Shown here one piece after another: positions 1-12,200 of a stretch of DNA of 64,000 bases. The stretch is from Wuchereria bancrofti (Eukaryota > Nematoda > Chromadorea > Rhabditida > Onchocercidae). The translations under genes were made by a program, and so were the position numbers. The stretch covers positions 62,001 to 126,000 of the forward strand of contig SSBO01000007.1 in assembly GCA_005281725.1 (NCBI GenBank). The letters are read 5' to 3'. The stretch's first letter is position 1; every line of letters starts with the position of its first letter. Below the pieces are notes generated by a model. That model saw only the letters and a program-made list of their open reading frames with translations, was not told the DNA's origin and ran no database searches.

Positions 1-231
1 TTGCCGTTAGTAGAGGATTTTATTTCTATCTTAAAAAAATTTAATTTAGAAAATTTGTGTTTAATCCAAATTAAATTATATCAATTACAAAGATTTTGTA
101 TTTTAGTAAATGAAAAATTTTCTTTGAATTTTACGGAAAATTTTTTGAATTTCAACAAAGTCTATTTCAAAAATTTTTTATTGAATTACTGGTAATTTAT
201 ATTAATTATAATCAAACGATTAATTTCTTAG
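1..231. other. Probable intron of the BPI-like gene, or sequence upstream of its first visible exon
   Basis: A 64-codon frame opens at the first base, but its composition (Phe, Leu, Asn, Lys from AT-rich codons) is that of translated intron and I see no family motif. The stretch ends in a pyrimidine-rich acceptor, TTTCTTAG, at 224-231, directly before an exon that stays open in only one frame. I read it as intron. The first few bases could be the tail of an upstream exon, since a GTAGAG follows base 9, but this cannot be decided from the window. Confidence 0.4.
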
Positions 232-3200
232 TGTTATATGGAAATGTGTAAGAAAAAGATGCAAACTAATGAAACAACTGCCCATTTTTCCACTTCAAAA
301 AAAAAATTGAATTTATCACCTATCAATGTATCCGACAGTCATCATATAACCACAAGAAATGATAACACAGTAAGTAATCAAAAATCATATCTAATTTAAA
401 TGATATAAGTGATAAATTAAAACGTAGTATAAATACTATTAAGAATGCATTTATTAATCAAATGATTTGTTTAATTATAATGAAATTTTTATGGCATAAA
501 TTATAAAATAAAACCTTTTGAAATTTCAAATTAAAATAATGATATTAATGAAATAAACAAGTATAGCATAAGCTTTTTCTTTCTTTCCCTTTTTTAAATG
601 TTCATATGAAATATGAAAAAGTTTGAAAAGAATACATTTTAGAAATTAATTAAATAATTTTGACAAAAAAGCAAAAAATAAATTAAAGCTAATTTTGAAA
701 TTTTTTAAAAAAGCAACGAAATGATTTGAAAAAACCATAGAAAAGAAATTCTCGAGTAAATTGTTAATCAATTAATTATAAGTAGTGAGTAATAATATAG
801 TGATTATATTTCTACAATATGAATAATATAAGTATGATATGTCAACAATTTATCAGTTATCATCGACACATATTGAAATATTGCAGCTTATCACATTATC
901 ACCAATTTCATTGACGACGTCATATACGAACGTACGTGAAGAAACGAACGCTTCAACTTTTTTAGATCCTTGCGGTGATTGTTACGCTAATAATAAATCA
1001 ACTGTATTTAATAATTTAATCCACTCACAAAGATACACTGATAAGGTAAGTTTTTTTAAAAAAAAAATTCATTTTTCAAAATAATTTCATTTTTTAAAAT
1101 ATTTTAGAAAAAGCTGAAATTTGACTTTACACATAATACTTTTCTAATTCAACCTTTTTTGCTACTACATTAAAAATTTTTTCTAAAATTTTTTAAAATG
1201 CTTTTTTGGAGATTCATGTGTATATATTTTTTGTTTGATTTTTTTGTCAAAAAATATTGATGAGAACTAAAAAATAACCTTATCCAGTTTCTTTTTTTTA
1301 ATTTTTTTTTTTAAATTTTTTATTTATTCAAATTTTATTATTAAAAGTATTGTTCATAATTTATTAAGTGCTATTTTACAAGTTTCTTTTGCACTTTCTT
1401 TTTTCTTTGCTATTAGATTAAAAATATTTTAGAATGATTGATAAGAAATATTAAATAAAATTTTATTTTTTAGATTTTACCTAATATTGTGCTAAATATG
1501 CATATAATAAAGGTATTAGCAACACCTAATGATTTTCAACTTGGTTTACGAGCGGTATTTACACCAGAAGGAATAACTAAAATGCCATTTTATCCATTTC
1601 CAATGCATTTTCCACAAAATTTTAAGAATGAAAATAATCAACGAATGTTGGATGTATTAATTAGCGATTACACTATTAATTCACTTCTCTATCATATGCA
1701 TAAGTTATTATTAAATTTTAGCAATTATTTTAATATATATTTCAAATTTAAATAGAAAAAAATTTCGAAAAAACAATTTTTCTTTTTTTCCAGCACTTAA
1801 AATTTATTGTAATGTTTTTTTTTTCTTTTTTTTTTTTGCAAAATTGCTAAAAATTTGTATGAAAAAAGATGAAAATATTACTAAAGATTAATTTTAATAA
1901 TTTTTTTTTTATTTGCAAAAGAAAAAGAACAATGGAAAAGATTGAAATTGTTTTAGAAAAAATGATTGAATGTAAAAAAAAAAAAAAATTAGACGATAAA
2001 TTTCAGAAATGATGTTATTATGTTTCGTGTTGGACCTGAAACACCAGAATTAAATGGATTACTTAAAACGACATGTAGTGATGAGGATTATGATGATTTT
2101 GGTGATTTTGATATTGAAGTAATATTATTTAATTTATTAATTTAATTTAATTTAAAATTTTACAAATAAATTCGAATTTATTACGCACACAAAAAAAGGG
2201 AAAAAAAGACAAAAATCACCTACTTTTCTAGCTTTATTAGTCCATAATAAATTTTTCATCAATAATTCATTGTATTATTTTTATATTATATTTCTAAATG
2301 AAATGACTAAATTAAAAAATTTCAGTTAATATTTAATTAATTATTATATCAGTATAGATTATATCACATTTTTTTTTCTGTGCATAAAAATAAATATTGT
2401 GAAATATTTATTTGATCATTTTTCCTTTTTCTTCAGCTATATTAATCTTTCAAAAATGATTAAATATTTCATTTATTCAGGATGACGAAGAATTAGATGA
2501 TGAAAAAAATTCAACATTGGTAAAATTAATAAAACGTCGAAAACGAAATGCTGTTAATGGTGATAATGATAATAGTGATAATAATCAAGAAAGCAAAGAT
2601 GATGACGAGGATATTTTTGGTGATTTAGGTGTATGTCTAGGTGATATTATGCCAGCTATTCGAGAAAAATATCCAAAAAAATTAATTCATATTAAGATTT
2701 ATTCTAAACGCACACCATCTGTGATATTATTAGCTGAAGATAATGGTTAGTTAGTTTTTATATATCAATTTAATCAACAAAAATTATCAGTAATAAAATA
2801 ATTTGATGTAAATTTTAACATAATTAAATAATACATAAACATGATTAATGTAAACATATTTCATAATATAATATAAATAATATGTAACACAAATAATATA
2901 TGATTAAACATAACACATAATTAAATAATGTAAAAACAATTAATGGAAACATAATTAATAACATAATAATAAATAATATATAATTAAATAATATACAAAA
3001 TGATTAGCGTGAACATAATTAATGGTATGACATAAATAATATATAGCATAGTTAATATGAATATAATAACATATAATATATAATTGAATAATTAAACATA
3101 AAATATAATTAAAATAATGCAAACATAATTAATAATATAATAATGTGTAGCACAAATAGTATATAATTAAACAATTAAACATAATATTTAATTAAATAAT

Positions 3201-4394
3201 ATATAATATAATTAATGTAGACACAACTATGCAAATATAATTACTAAATAATAATAATTTGTGTAATTTTACTAACTTTTCCTCATTTTTTTCATTATCG
3301 TTCTGTTATCAGAAATATCATTAATGTTAATATTAATTAATGTATTACATAATTCTTTTTTCCTTTTTTTTTTCTTTTTTATAGGCACAGCACGAGTAAA
3401 TTTAGAATTTGAAGCTGCATTATATATTGATGAAAGTGGTGAAAAAGTTGGTACAATGCTTATCAGTAGTGTAATTGATGGAAATATTCAACTATCAGCC
3501 AATCGAGTGATTATTTTGATCAAAATTCAATCGTTAAAATTGATTGATAAAGAGGAAACTCTTGGTTTACCACCGGATGCATTAGATAATTTAGCTAATT
3601 TATCAAAAGATATTATTGCTCAAGTTAGTTTATTTCAATATAATATTCCAATTTTTTGGTTTTCTCTCTTTTTTGATTAAATACAAGTAAATTATTAATA
3701 TGTAATTGTATTGATAATATAATGATAAAAACGAGGATATTATTGATAAAGTACAAATGTTTTTGGTAATGTGTTAAATAATATAAAATAATAATTATAT
3801 TATGGTAGTATATATAGAACAATTCATTGATAACATGTAAATATGTTAATAATTTAAAATTATGCTAAAGAGTATAATTTCTTCATAATGAATTTTGAAT
3901 TTAAGTTATTTTATTTTGATTTTTTTTTTTTTGCTACAAGCAAATTATGTAAGTTTATATATTTTTCTGTATTTAAAATAACTTTTCATTTTCTTTCTTA
4001 TTTTGATTATAATTGACATTTATTTTAAATTTACCATTTCTTGCGTTAAAAAATTAATTCCAAAATAGAAAAAAATTTTTGTAAGTTATCGTTTAACTAA
4101 TTGTTACACTTAAAAAAGTGAATTGATATTTAAAAATTTTTAAATTACAAAAAAAAAAATGGATTAATAGTATTTGAATGAAAATTTGCATGAAAATTTA
4201 ATTTAATTTTTCAGACAGTTAACAATGAGCTATCAAATGGACTTACTATTGAATTAGCAACGGAAAAATTACCATATAATTTAGTAAAACCAAAATTTTC
4301 CATCATTGATCATGCAATTCACTTATCAACAGATTTTAATATACCTGCAACAATAGTTCGTACTAGCACATCAACAATTTGTCGACGTTTTTAA
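232..4394 (+). CDS. BPI/LBP/CETP family lipid-binding protein, C-terminal portion (5' partial)
   Basis: Predicted exons: 232-369, 857-1045, 1474-1703, 2007-2118, 2481-2745, 3385-3623, 4215-4394; all phases match, giving 450 residues before TAA at 4392-4394. The piece resembles the C-terminal barrel of bactericidal permeability-increasing/lipid-transfer proteins: an LISDYTINSLLYHMHK-type segment, a long D/E-rich insert, GDIMPAIREKYPKK, then ARVNLEFEAALYIDE and the terminal hydrophobic strand TSTSTICRRF. Members bind lipids or lipopolysaccharide in secretions or yolk-like fluid; the nematode family includes C. elegans NRF-5. The N-terminal barrel and signal peptide lie upstream of the window. 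Odd points: the acidic insert (codons from 2007-2745) contains RRKR, a furin-like site, and three Cys cluster at the start of the visible part. An AATAAA follows 64 bases after the stop. The family call rests on my reading of motifs and I rate it good but not certain. Confidence 0.75.
2815..3245. repeat. Degenerate AT-rich tandem repeats in an intron of the BPI-like gene
   Basis: The intron between the exons ending at 2745 and starting at 3385 is filled with imperfect repeats of a core like AACATAATTAATAATATA and AATATATAATTAAATAAT. Unit length drifts, so it is a decayed array rather than a clean minisatellite. No coding or structural RNA signal is seen in it. Confidence 0.6.
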
Positions 4395-4457
4395 AATTTT
4401 AAATCATTTTTCGTTTTCTTTTTTTTTTTTACTTCATGTAATTTTCAATTCTTTACT

Positions 4458-4463
4458 AATAAA
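4458..4463 (+). terminator. Polyadenylation signal AATAAA of the BPI-like gene
   Basis: AATAAA lies 64 bases after the TAA stop at 4392-4394, a usual distance for a nematode 3' UTR. In DNA this AT-rich the hexamer also occurs by chance, so the position is the main support. Confidence 0.5.
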
Positions 4464-6343
4464 ATATAATTAATGTTCGATATTAATTGGTTTAATTAGT
4501 CTATATGTATTGTTATGTAAATTTTCATATAAAAATTACTCGATATTAATGTAAAATTGAAATGTTGATTTTCTTTTTTTGTTTAATGATAAACTGATAA
4601 AAGATATGCACATTTTTTTCATTTAAAATTTTAATCAATTTTTATGACAGATTATGTTTTTTGCAGCTTTTCTTTCTTTTTTTTATTTTAAATGATTAAT
4701 AAATTTGTGAAATACAATTTTTGCATAATAATATATAAATAAAGTATAGTTAAAAGCTTGGCATTAATTAATCTATCTTTATCATTTATTTCTAATATTG
4801 GTAATATATTGATAATGATAAGGATAAATGCATATTATAATGTTTAATAAATTAAAAAAACTAATTTATGTCATTCTGATAGGTCATTTTTCTATTTTTG
4901 TTAAAAAAAAATTAAAAATTATATTGTTGGTAGTAGAAGAATAAAAAACAAAAGGTTTATTAGTAATTAAATACTTATTAGTACTGAAATATGAATAAAA
5001 GCAATTTTCCCATAGATTACAGCTTTGTGATTATTGGTCGTATTTAAAAAAAGAAAAAATTTTTTTCTCGCATTTTCATTTTTTTTCTGAAAATGAGTGA
5101 ATAATTGAAATGTTAATTTAAATTTCAAAAATATACTTTCAAATTTGACAACAACTTGTCATCATTTTAAGTGATTAATGGATTATGTGATTTGAAAAAA
5201 AAAAGATAAAACATACAGGATTATTGATTATTGATTACTGATTACAGTAGTAAAAATTTTTTCGAATTTTATGTTTAATAATTCAATTTTTTTATTTATT
5301 CGCCTTGATATATTATAATTATTTATTCATTAATTTGCAACTCGAATTAAATAATTGAATTAATGAGTAGCAATGTAATATTTTTTCATATATTCGAAAT
5401 ATTAATTTCAGGTCGTTAATGATAAGTTAAATTTTTTGATTAATCTTAATAATTTTTTTTTTGCACAAAACTATACCAAAAATTAATGCAATGATAATTT
5501 TTTATTAATAATTGTTAGTAAATATAATACACATTTCAACATTATGTGCATATTGCGATGATAGTAATCGTTTTATTTAATTAATTTAATTATATAAAAA
5601 TGATTATCATAAGTATCATATGTTTACTTATAATTTTAAAATTTCTTACAAGTTCAAAAATTTTTCACTCTATTTTGTATCACTTTTATTCTTAATTGGA
5701 AATTTTCAAAAATTTTGAAAATAGCATTTCTTTCATTTAATAAATTTAATTATACAAAAATGATAATCATGAATATTTGTTATTTAATTATATTTAATTG
5801 ATATATTTAACTGCACAAAAATGATAATCCTAAACATAAATAAAATGATAATCATAAATATATATAAAAAATTATCATCGTAAATATATTGAATTAAAAT
5901 TTTGAAATTCCTTACAAGTTCAAAAATCTTCTATTTCTTTTTTTTTTCACTACTTTTATTGCTAATTGAAAATTTTTAAGAATTCCAAAAATAACATTTC
6001 TTTCTTATCATGTTTAAATTGAAATTGAAATTATGATTATGAAAAAAACTTAGTAATCATTGGAATTTATGTTAATCTTATGCTAAAATGATCCAATATT
6101 AATTATTGATAAATTGTGACATATCAAAAAAAACCTTAAAATTAAATTATTAACATTGAAATGATGAATTCTATTAAAAATAATGAATTCTATTAAGAAT
6201 TATTTTTGATATGCCATAAGTTAAACAATTTAAATATTATTAGCTAATGTGTCTTCAATTTTCTCAGCTCTTTTTTCCTCTCTAACAATGTTTATTTAAC
6301 ATTGAAAAAATATATTTGATAAATAAATGAATTAAAATTACGT

Positions 6344-6353
6344 CACGTACGTG
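6344..6353. promoter_or_regulatory. CACGTACGTG palindrome in the intergenic region
   Basis: A perfect 10-bp palindrome in an AT-rich desert, directly preceded by TTACGT so that a CRE-like TTACGTCA overlaps it. E-box and CRE/bZIP factors bind such cores in general. No nearby gene start is visible, so a regulatory role is only a possibility. Confidence 0.2.
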
Positions 6354-9189
6354 TAACGAAAAAGCTAATGGACGAATACAATGCCAATATTATAATTATC
6401 AATAGTGAACATTTGAATTTTAATCATTTTATTGCAGTATTGATAATTACTTTTTTAATATCATTCAAAAAACGATATAAATTAATTGTATTGCACTCAA
6501 CACTTTTTCTTTTCAATTAGACAAGAATAATGCAACATATTATTTTAAATTAAATTTAATTAGCATAATCAATATTACCTGCAAATATTATTTATCATGA
6601 AAATGTTTGAATTATAACAAATGATTATTACTGAATATGTTCATTAATTTTCATTAATTTTTTTAATAAGTTCATTAATTTTATAGGCCAAAATAACATT
6701 TTACTGATAATTAATTTGTTTAATATTATTCAAAATTTTTAACAAATAAAAGAGCAATTCAAAAATTTTTTTATTTCTTTTTTTCTTCAAATACATTTAT
6801 TTCAATAGAAATTCAAAAAAACAGCAGAAATGATTTAATGATATAGTTATATTAATTAGAGTTATAATTATAAAGTGGAAAAAAATTCATCGAAGTAAAT
6901 ACGTCATTTGATTATTTGAGTTTTTTTTTTTTTTTTTTTTGAGAATTTAATAGATACAACGGTTTTTTAATCTAGCGACAATTAATTTAATGAAAATGGC
7001 GAAGCGGTGAATTCCTGAATAACTAATTAGACAGAGTTTCACGAAAAATGAAAAATAAAAAATTAAAAGTAGGTAGAAACAGGTAATATAGGAAGTAATG
7101 CTAATTAGGGTAATTAATAGGAACGACTAATTACTTAAAAAAGAACAAATACATTTGATAAAGAAGAGCTTATAGTATTGAAAATTTTATGCTGGTATAA
7201 ATAATAACAGAAAACTACATGTGTTTATCAATAAATTGCAATTAAATTCAGTAATTAAATATTTGATAATTTTAAATTTGAAAAAAAGACAATTAAATTA
7301 AAAAAACAATATAAATCTTTTATGATTTCATCATAAAAGAAAAGAAATTGATTGAAACAAAAATCTTGAAATCTTAATTTTTTGCAAAAATTAGTTTTTA
7401 ATTAAAACATTAGAATAATATTAAGTTTGAATGATATTAAATTTATAACATGAAATAGTTTAAGTTTGATTTCAGAGAAAATGAAAGAGTTGAAGCTAAT
7501 TATTTAAAAATTATTTGATGAGTTATTAAAGTTTGAATTTTCATTCTTCTCTCTTTTTCTTCCCTGTTGTTTACATTTAAGCAAGCATTATTAAGGCAAA
7601 AGAAACAAAAGAATTTTTTCCTTTTGTTTTTTTCATTTTTTTTTTTCTTTCATCAAAATTGAAATTAAAATAGGAAAAAAATATTTCAATCTAAGGCAGA
7701 GAAAAAACGAGAGAAGATGAGATAAACTTATTTGAATTTCATTCAACTCACAATGAATAAATTTTTGTATTTCATTTCATCAAAACCTCTTGCAAATTTT
7801 CATTTCAATTAAAAAAAATTATACTAATATTCTTAGATATTAATTAAATAGTAGTGAAATACAAAAATTAAAAAAAAATGAATCAAATGTCAATGTAATA
7901 GAAAAGGCAGATAATTTGTTTATTATAACGATTTTAATAACAATAATAATATAATTAGAAAATTAAGTCGAAGTAAAAAGATTAAAGTAAGATGTAAACA
8001 TTAACTTTGACAATTATTAGCAATTCATTTTACATAACACAGTTTTGTAATTTTTCGCCTTTTTTTTCAAAACGATGAAAGTTTTTGCTTTAGAAACTTC
8101 ATAAATTTTAATTTGAAAAAATTCAATTCGTTAGCTTGAATTTTAAAAAATTTCTTTCCCATTTATTTGATTAAATTAATGAAATTTAAAAAATAATTAT
8201 TAATTCATAAAATTTTATTACAATCAAGTAAGTCGGTTAAATAATCAATCAATTTGATAAGTCAATCAACTATTATAAGCAATGAAGAAATAAACATCGA
8301 TAAGCATTAAAAAAATAAAAAATTCAAAAAAAAAGAACAAAGATAAAAAATGGAATGATTTTATTTGAATTAAAATCATATAGACATATATTTAAATTAA
8401 AAATTTTTTCATTAAAATTAAAATCGTTTTTTTTTTTGATTACAATTTCATTTGCAATCAGAATTATATTTTTCAACAATATTTACTATTTTTTCAAAAA
8501 TTTTATTCTTCATTACAATTTTTTTTAGTTTTTTTTCGATTTTCTTTCTTTCAGTTTTTTTCAATGATAATAAATGACTTACTTAATCAATTTAAAAATT
8601 TTTAATAATAAATTCACCTTTTTTCTTTTTTCTTTTTGTTTTTTGACCAAAAAAATATGTTATTTTTGAGAAATGACAATTATAAGTAAAACTTAAAAAG
8701 CTTATAAAATACTGAAAAATCAAAAAAAAAAATTATTTGGTAATATAATTTGAGATTTTTTGTTTTGTTTTTTTTCTTTCTTTTAAATTTAATATCACTC
8801 TGTTTAAAGTTATTTTTTTTTTACATAACTTAATCTAAACATTACCCGAAGGAAAAAAAAACAATAACAGTCTGAAAAAAAATTCGGATAATTGCTAGTA
8901 AACAACTTAAAAAATTTTCTTCATAATTTCTTAAATATAAATTTTTGCAAAATATATGAGTGCTTTTCGATTAGTGCTTTTTTAAACTTACCTTAGACTT
9001 CATTTTATATTGATTTCTTATTTACTTACCCGAGCTACAAATATTTTTCCTTTTTTTTTGTCTACCTTTGATAATGAACTAATTAAATTACCTGCCTTTG
9101 ATAATCAACTAATTAAAAAACAAACAAGTAATGGTACTTAAAAAAATAAACTTTTTTCTTTACTTTTTTTCAAACATTTTCAATTCTTT

Positions 9190-9195
9190 TTTATT
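9190..9195 (-). terminator. Polyadenylation signal (AATAAA on the minus strand) of the ShK carboxypeptidase
   Basis: TTTATT on the plus strand lies 38 bases past the stop codon of the minus-strand carboxypeptidase gene. Spacing is suitable for a short 3' UTR. The hexamer is common by chance here. Confidence 0.4.
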
Positions 9196-9232
9196 AATCT
9201 TGAATTTCAAAAAAAAAAATTTTTTTTTTAAT

Positions 9233-12200
9233 TTAACAAAAACGACATGAACGGATACATTGTTGTTGCATATAAGTTACAGCTGTTAAGCAAACATTTG
9301 GGCTAATACGAATCCAATTCATACACCACGGTGAAATATCTGCGCATATTCCTGTAAAATAAATTTAAAAAAAAAAAAAGTACTTGCTAAGAATGTTAGC
9401 TAATTTAATCAACCTTATGTGAAATTATCATTCCAATATGATAAAATTAAATTTCACATTTTGTTTTAATAAAAAAAAATTACCAACTGATATAAATAGC
9501 TATTTAATGAAATACAGTGAAAAAGCAAAAAAAAAAAAAAATGAATGAATGAAGCACCAAAATCTTAAGGAAAAAATTGATTTGAAAACAACAAAAAGTA
9601 AACAAAATTTCAAATTTGAAAAACAAGAAAGGAAAAAGAATAAATGAAGTTTCGAAAATGTCAAACAAAAAAATAAAAATTTGAAAATAGAAAAAAAAAA
9701 AAGAAAAAGAAAAGAAAAAGCATACTATTTTGAAATTGATGTGAAAATTTATGCCGAATAATGCTATGTCTTTGTCGTAATTTCTCCAGACGATAATTAT
9801 AATTGATTGGTCGCGATGATACCATCAATGATTGTGATTTGACGGCATCAATTGATGTTTTCATTAATGGTGACACTGTTGTGACAAATTTTTTTGGATG
9901 TTGAAGCGAAAAATGAAATGTTGAAATACGAGTTATATCTTTTGTTCCATTATAATCTGATTTAAGGAATAAATTTGCTGATCGTACTTCTGAAAAAAAT
10001 ATTTGTAATTATTTTATTTTTTTTTAAATTATTGTAATTATTTTTCTCATTATTATTAAATTACTATTTCAGTTTTTTACACAAATGAATGAAATGAATT
10101 TGTTAAAATATTCGACTTAAGTGCTATATTTATTGCTCACACTTCTGAGAAAAATAATTATAATTATTATTTTAATTCTTTTTAAATTATTAAGATTTAG
10201 GCATTTTTTTTATTTCTTTAAATTATTAAGATTAAGACATTAAGATTGTTTTACTTTATTACTGAGTTATTATTTTAGTTTTTCTTTTTTTTCTACAAAT
10301 GAATTAAATGAATTGTAAAACAAACTTAGTGTTTTTTCTTTTTTTCTTTTTTTTTTTGAAAATTTTAACAATTTTATATTTGTTTCATTTTTACATTGTT
10401 GAATTAATTATCAAAAAAATAATAATTGAGAAACTTTTTGATCGCATAATTGCATCAATAACAACTCGTACACCAGCCCATGTCTCACGACCGGTTGGTA
10501 TTAATTGTCGACGATCCAAGAGAAATCCATCAAAATCTAAATTTCAATTATTATTTTATTCTTTCCTTTTTTTTTCTACCTTAAAGGATTGAAATTTATT
10601 TATTTTTTGAGTATTTATTTCAAATGAACTTTTATAATTTATTGATTTCAATGAGTAATTATATTTATTCAATCCTATTTTTACTATAATTAAAAAAATT
10701 TTTACTATGTTTAAGTTTTAATGAATGTTTAAATTTTTTCAATATATTTATACAGCATACTGAAATATCAACTAATTAATTAACTAACCATTTTCACCTG
10801 GCCTTAGCTCAAGCAAATATACAAATTTCACACCAGCTTTTGATTTAGCCCAATCATCTGAACCACCTGATGATGGATCTAAAAAATTCAATTTAGTATT
10901 ATTTTCCTTTTTTCTTTTTTCATTCTTATTTATTTTTTACCTTTTTTCTTTTTGAATTAACAAAAATGTTTTTTTGAATTATTTGTTATTCAAAAAAAAA
11001 TTGCAATTAAAATTCATTTTTTTACAAAATTCATCAAAATAAATTAAATTTAAAAATAACAAAAAAAAAAAAAAATGAATTAAAGATAACATACATAATA
11101 TATCAGCTCCAGTACCAAGTCGAAATTTTGTTCCATAAAGATTTTCAACTGCTTTCACCGCTTTTTTTCCAACTTTTTCCTACACGATATCATTTTTCTA
11201 TCTCAATTTTACTTAATTCATATTATTTAATTTATCTAAGATAAAATTTATTAAGTGAAAATAAATTATTTTTATTTCAATTATTCCTATTTTAATTTAT
11301 CCAAATAAAAGTCTAAATTAAAAAAGGAGGAAAAACAAACTTGTCTTGTTCTTTTTCTCACTCACTAAAAATCAATTAATATTTCATACCAAATAATATA
11401 TAAATTAATCCTAATTAAATAATTAAATAAAATAATATGATTAATTAATTAATTCTTACAAGATCTTTCACATCTTTTGGAAACGATCGACGTTGATGAC
11501 CGAATGGATAAATCCACATTTGACTATAGGTGTGCAATGTGATAAATGCATCAACTTTACCAAACATTTCCGCTGATAATAATTTATCACGTATTGCTCT
11601 AATTAATTAATTAATTAATTAAACATAATCATTTTAATAATTAGCAAAAATAAAAAATATGCAAAAATTATTTTATTAATCAAATTTGCTAGGTTTTTTA
11701 TTATCTGATCATTTAAACATTTCGCAAAAAAAAAAGGAAAATTTTGATTGCCAATTTCATTTACTACAGAGCTTACTTTAAATTTTTTTTTTTTGATTTT
11801 ATTTTTTGCTAAACATATGATAACAACTATCATAATTATCACATTCCTTTCTTGCTAATTAGTTTTTTTTTTTTTTTTTTGTTTTAGAAATATTCAAAAA
11901 TAAATAAATGTTTGTAAGTAATCGAACAAATTAGCAAATAGATAATTAATTTCACATTTCCAGACAATATAATTTGTTAGCTTTTTCATGAAAACAAAAA
12001 AAAAGAGTTAAAATTAAATTTGCAAATGTGCAGTAAAATGTTGAAGTTAGCAAAAAAAAAAAAAAAATGCAGATGAATTATTAACTAAATGTTGCAAAAT
12101 TGAAACTGTTTAGTATTTTTTTAAAAAATTACTAGTAGAAAATTCAAACATATCACAATGTTTAAAAATGATTGTATTGATAAGAAAATTAATAAGCATA

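Larger units (their letters stand above)
4395..9232. other. Convergent intergenic region, no gene found
   Basis: About 4.8 kb between the 3' ends of the BPI-like gene (plus strand) and the ShK carboxypeptidase (minus strand). It is extremely AT-rich with many A- and T-homopolymers, and no frame in it shows family motifs or consistent splice partners. The only stretch that stands out is around 6340-6360, where TTACGTCACGTACGTG breaks the AT background. Confidence 0.6.

Noticed and set aside
1..195. 64-codon frame at the left edge
   Set aside because: Composition of translated AT-rich intron; no motif, and the next exon starts after a clear acceptor at 231.
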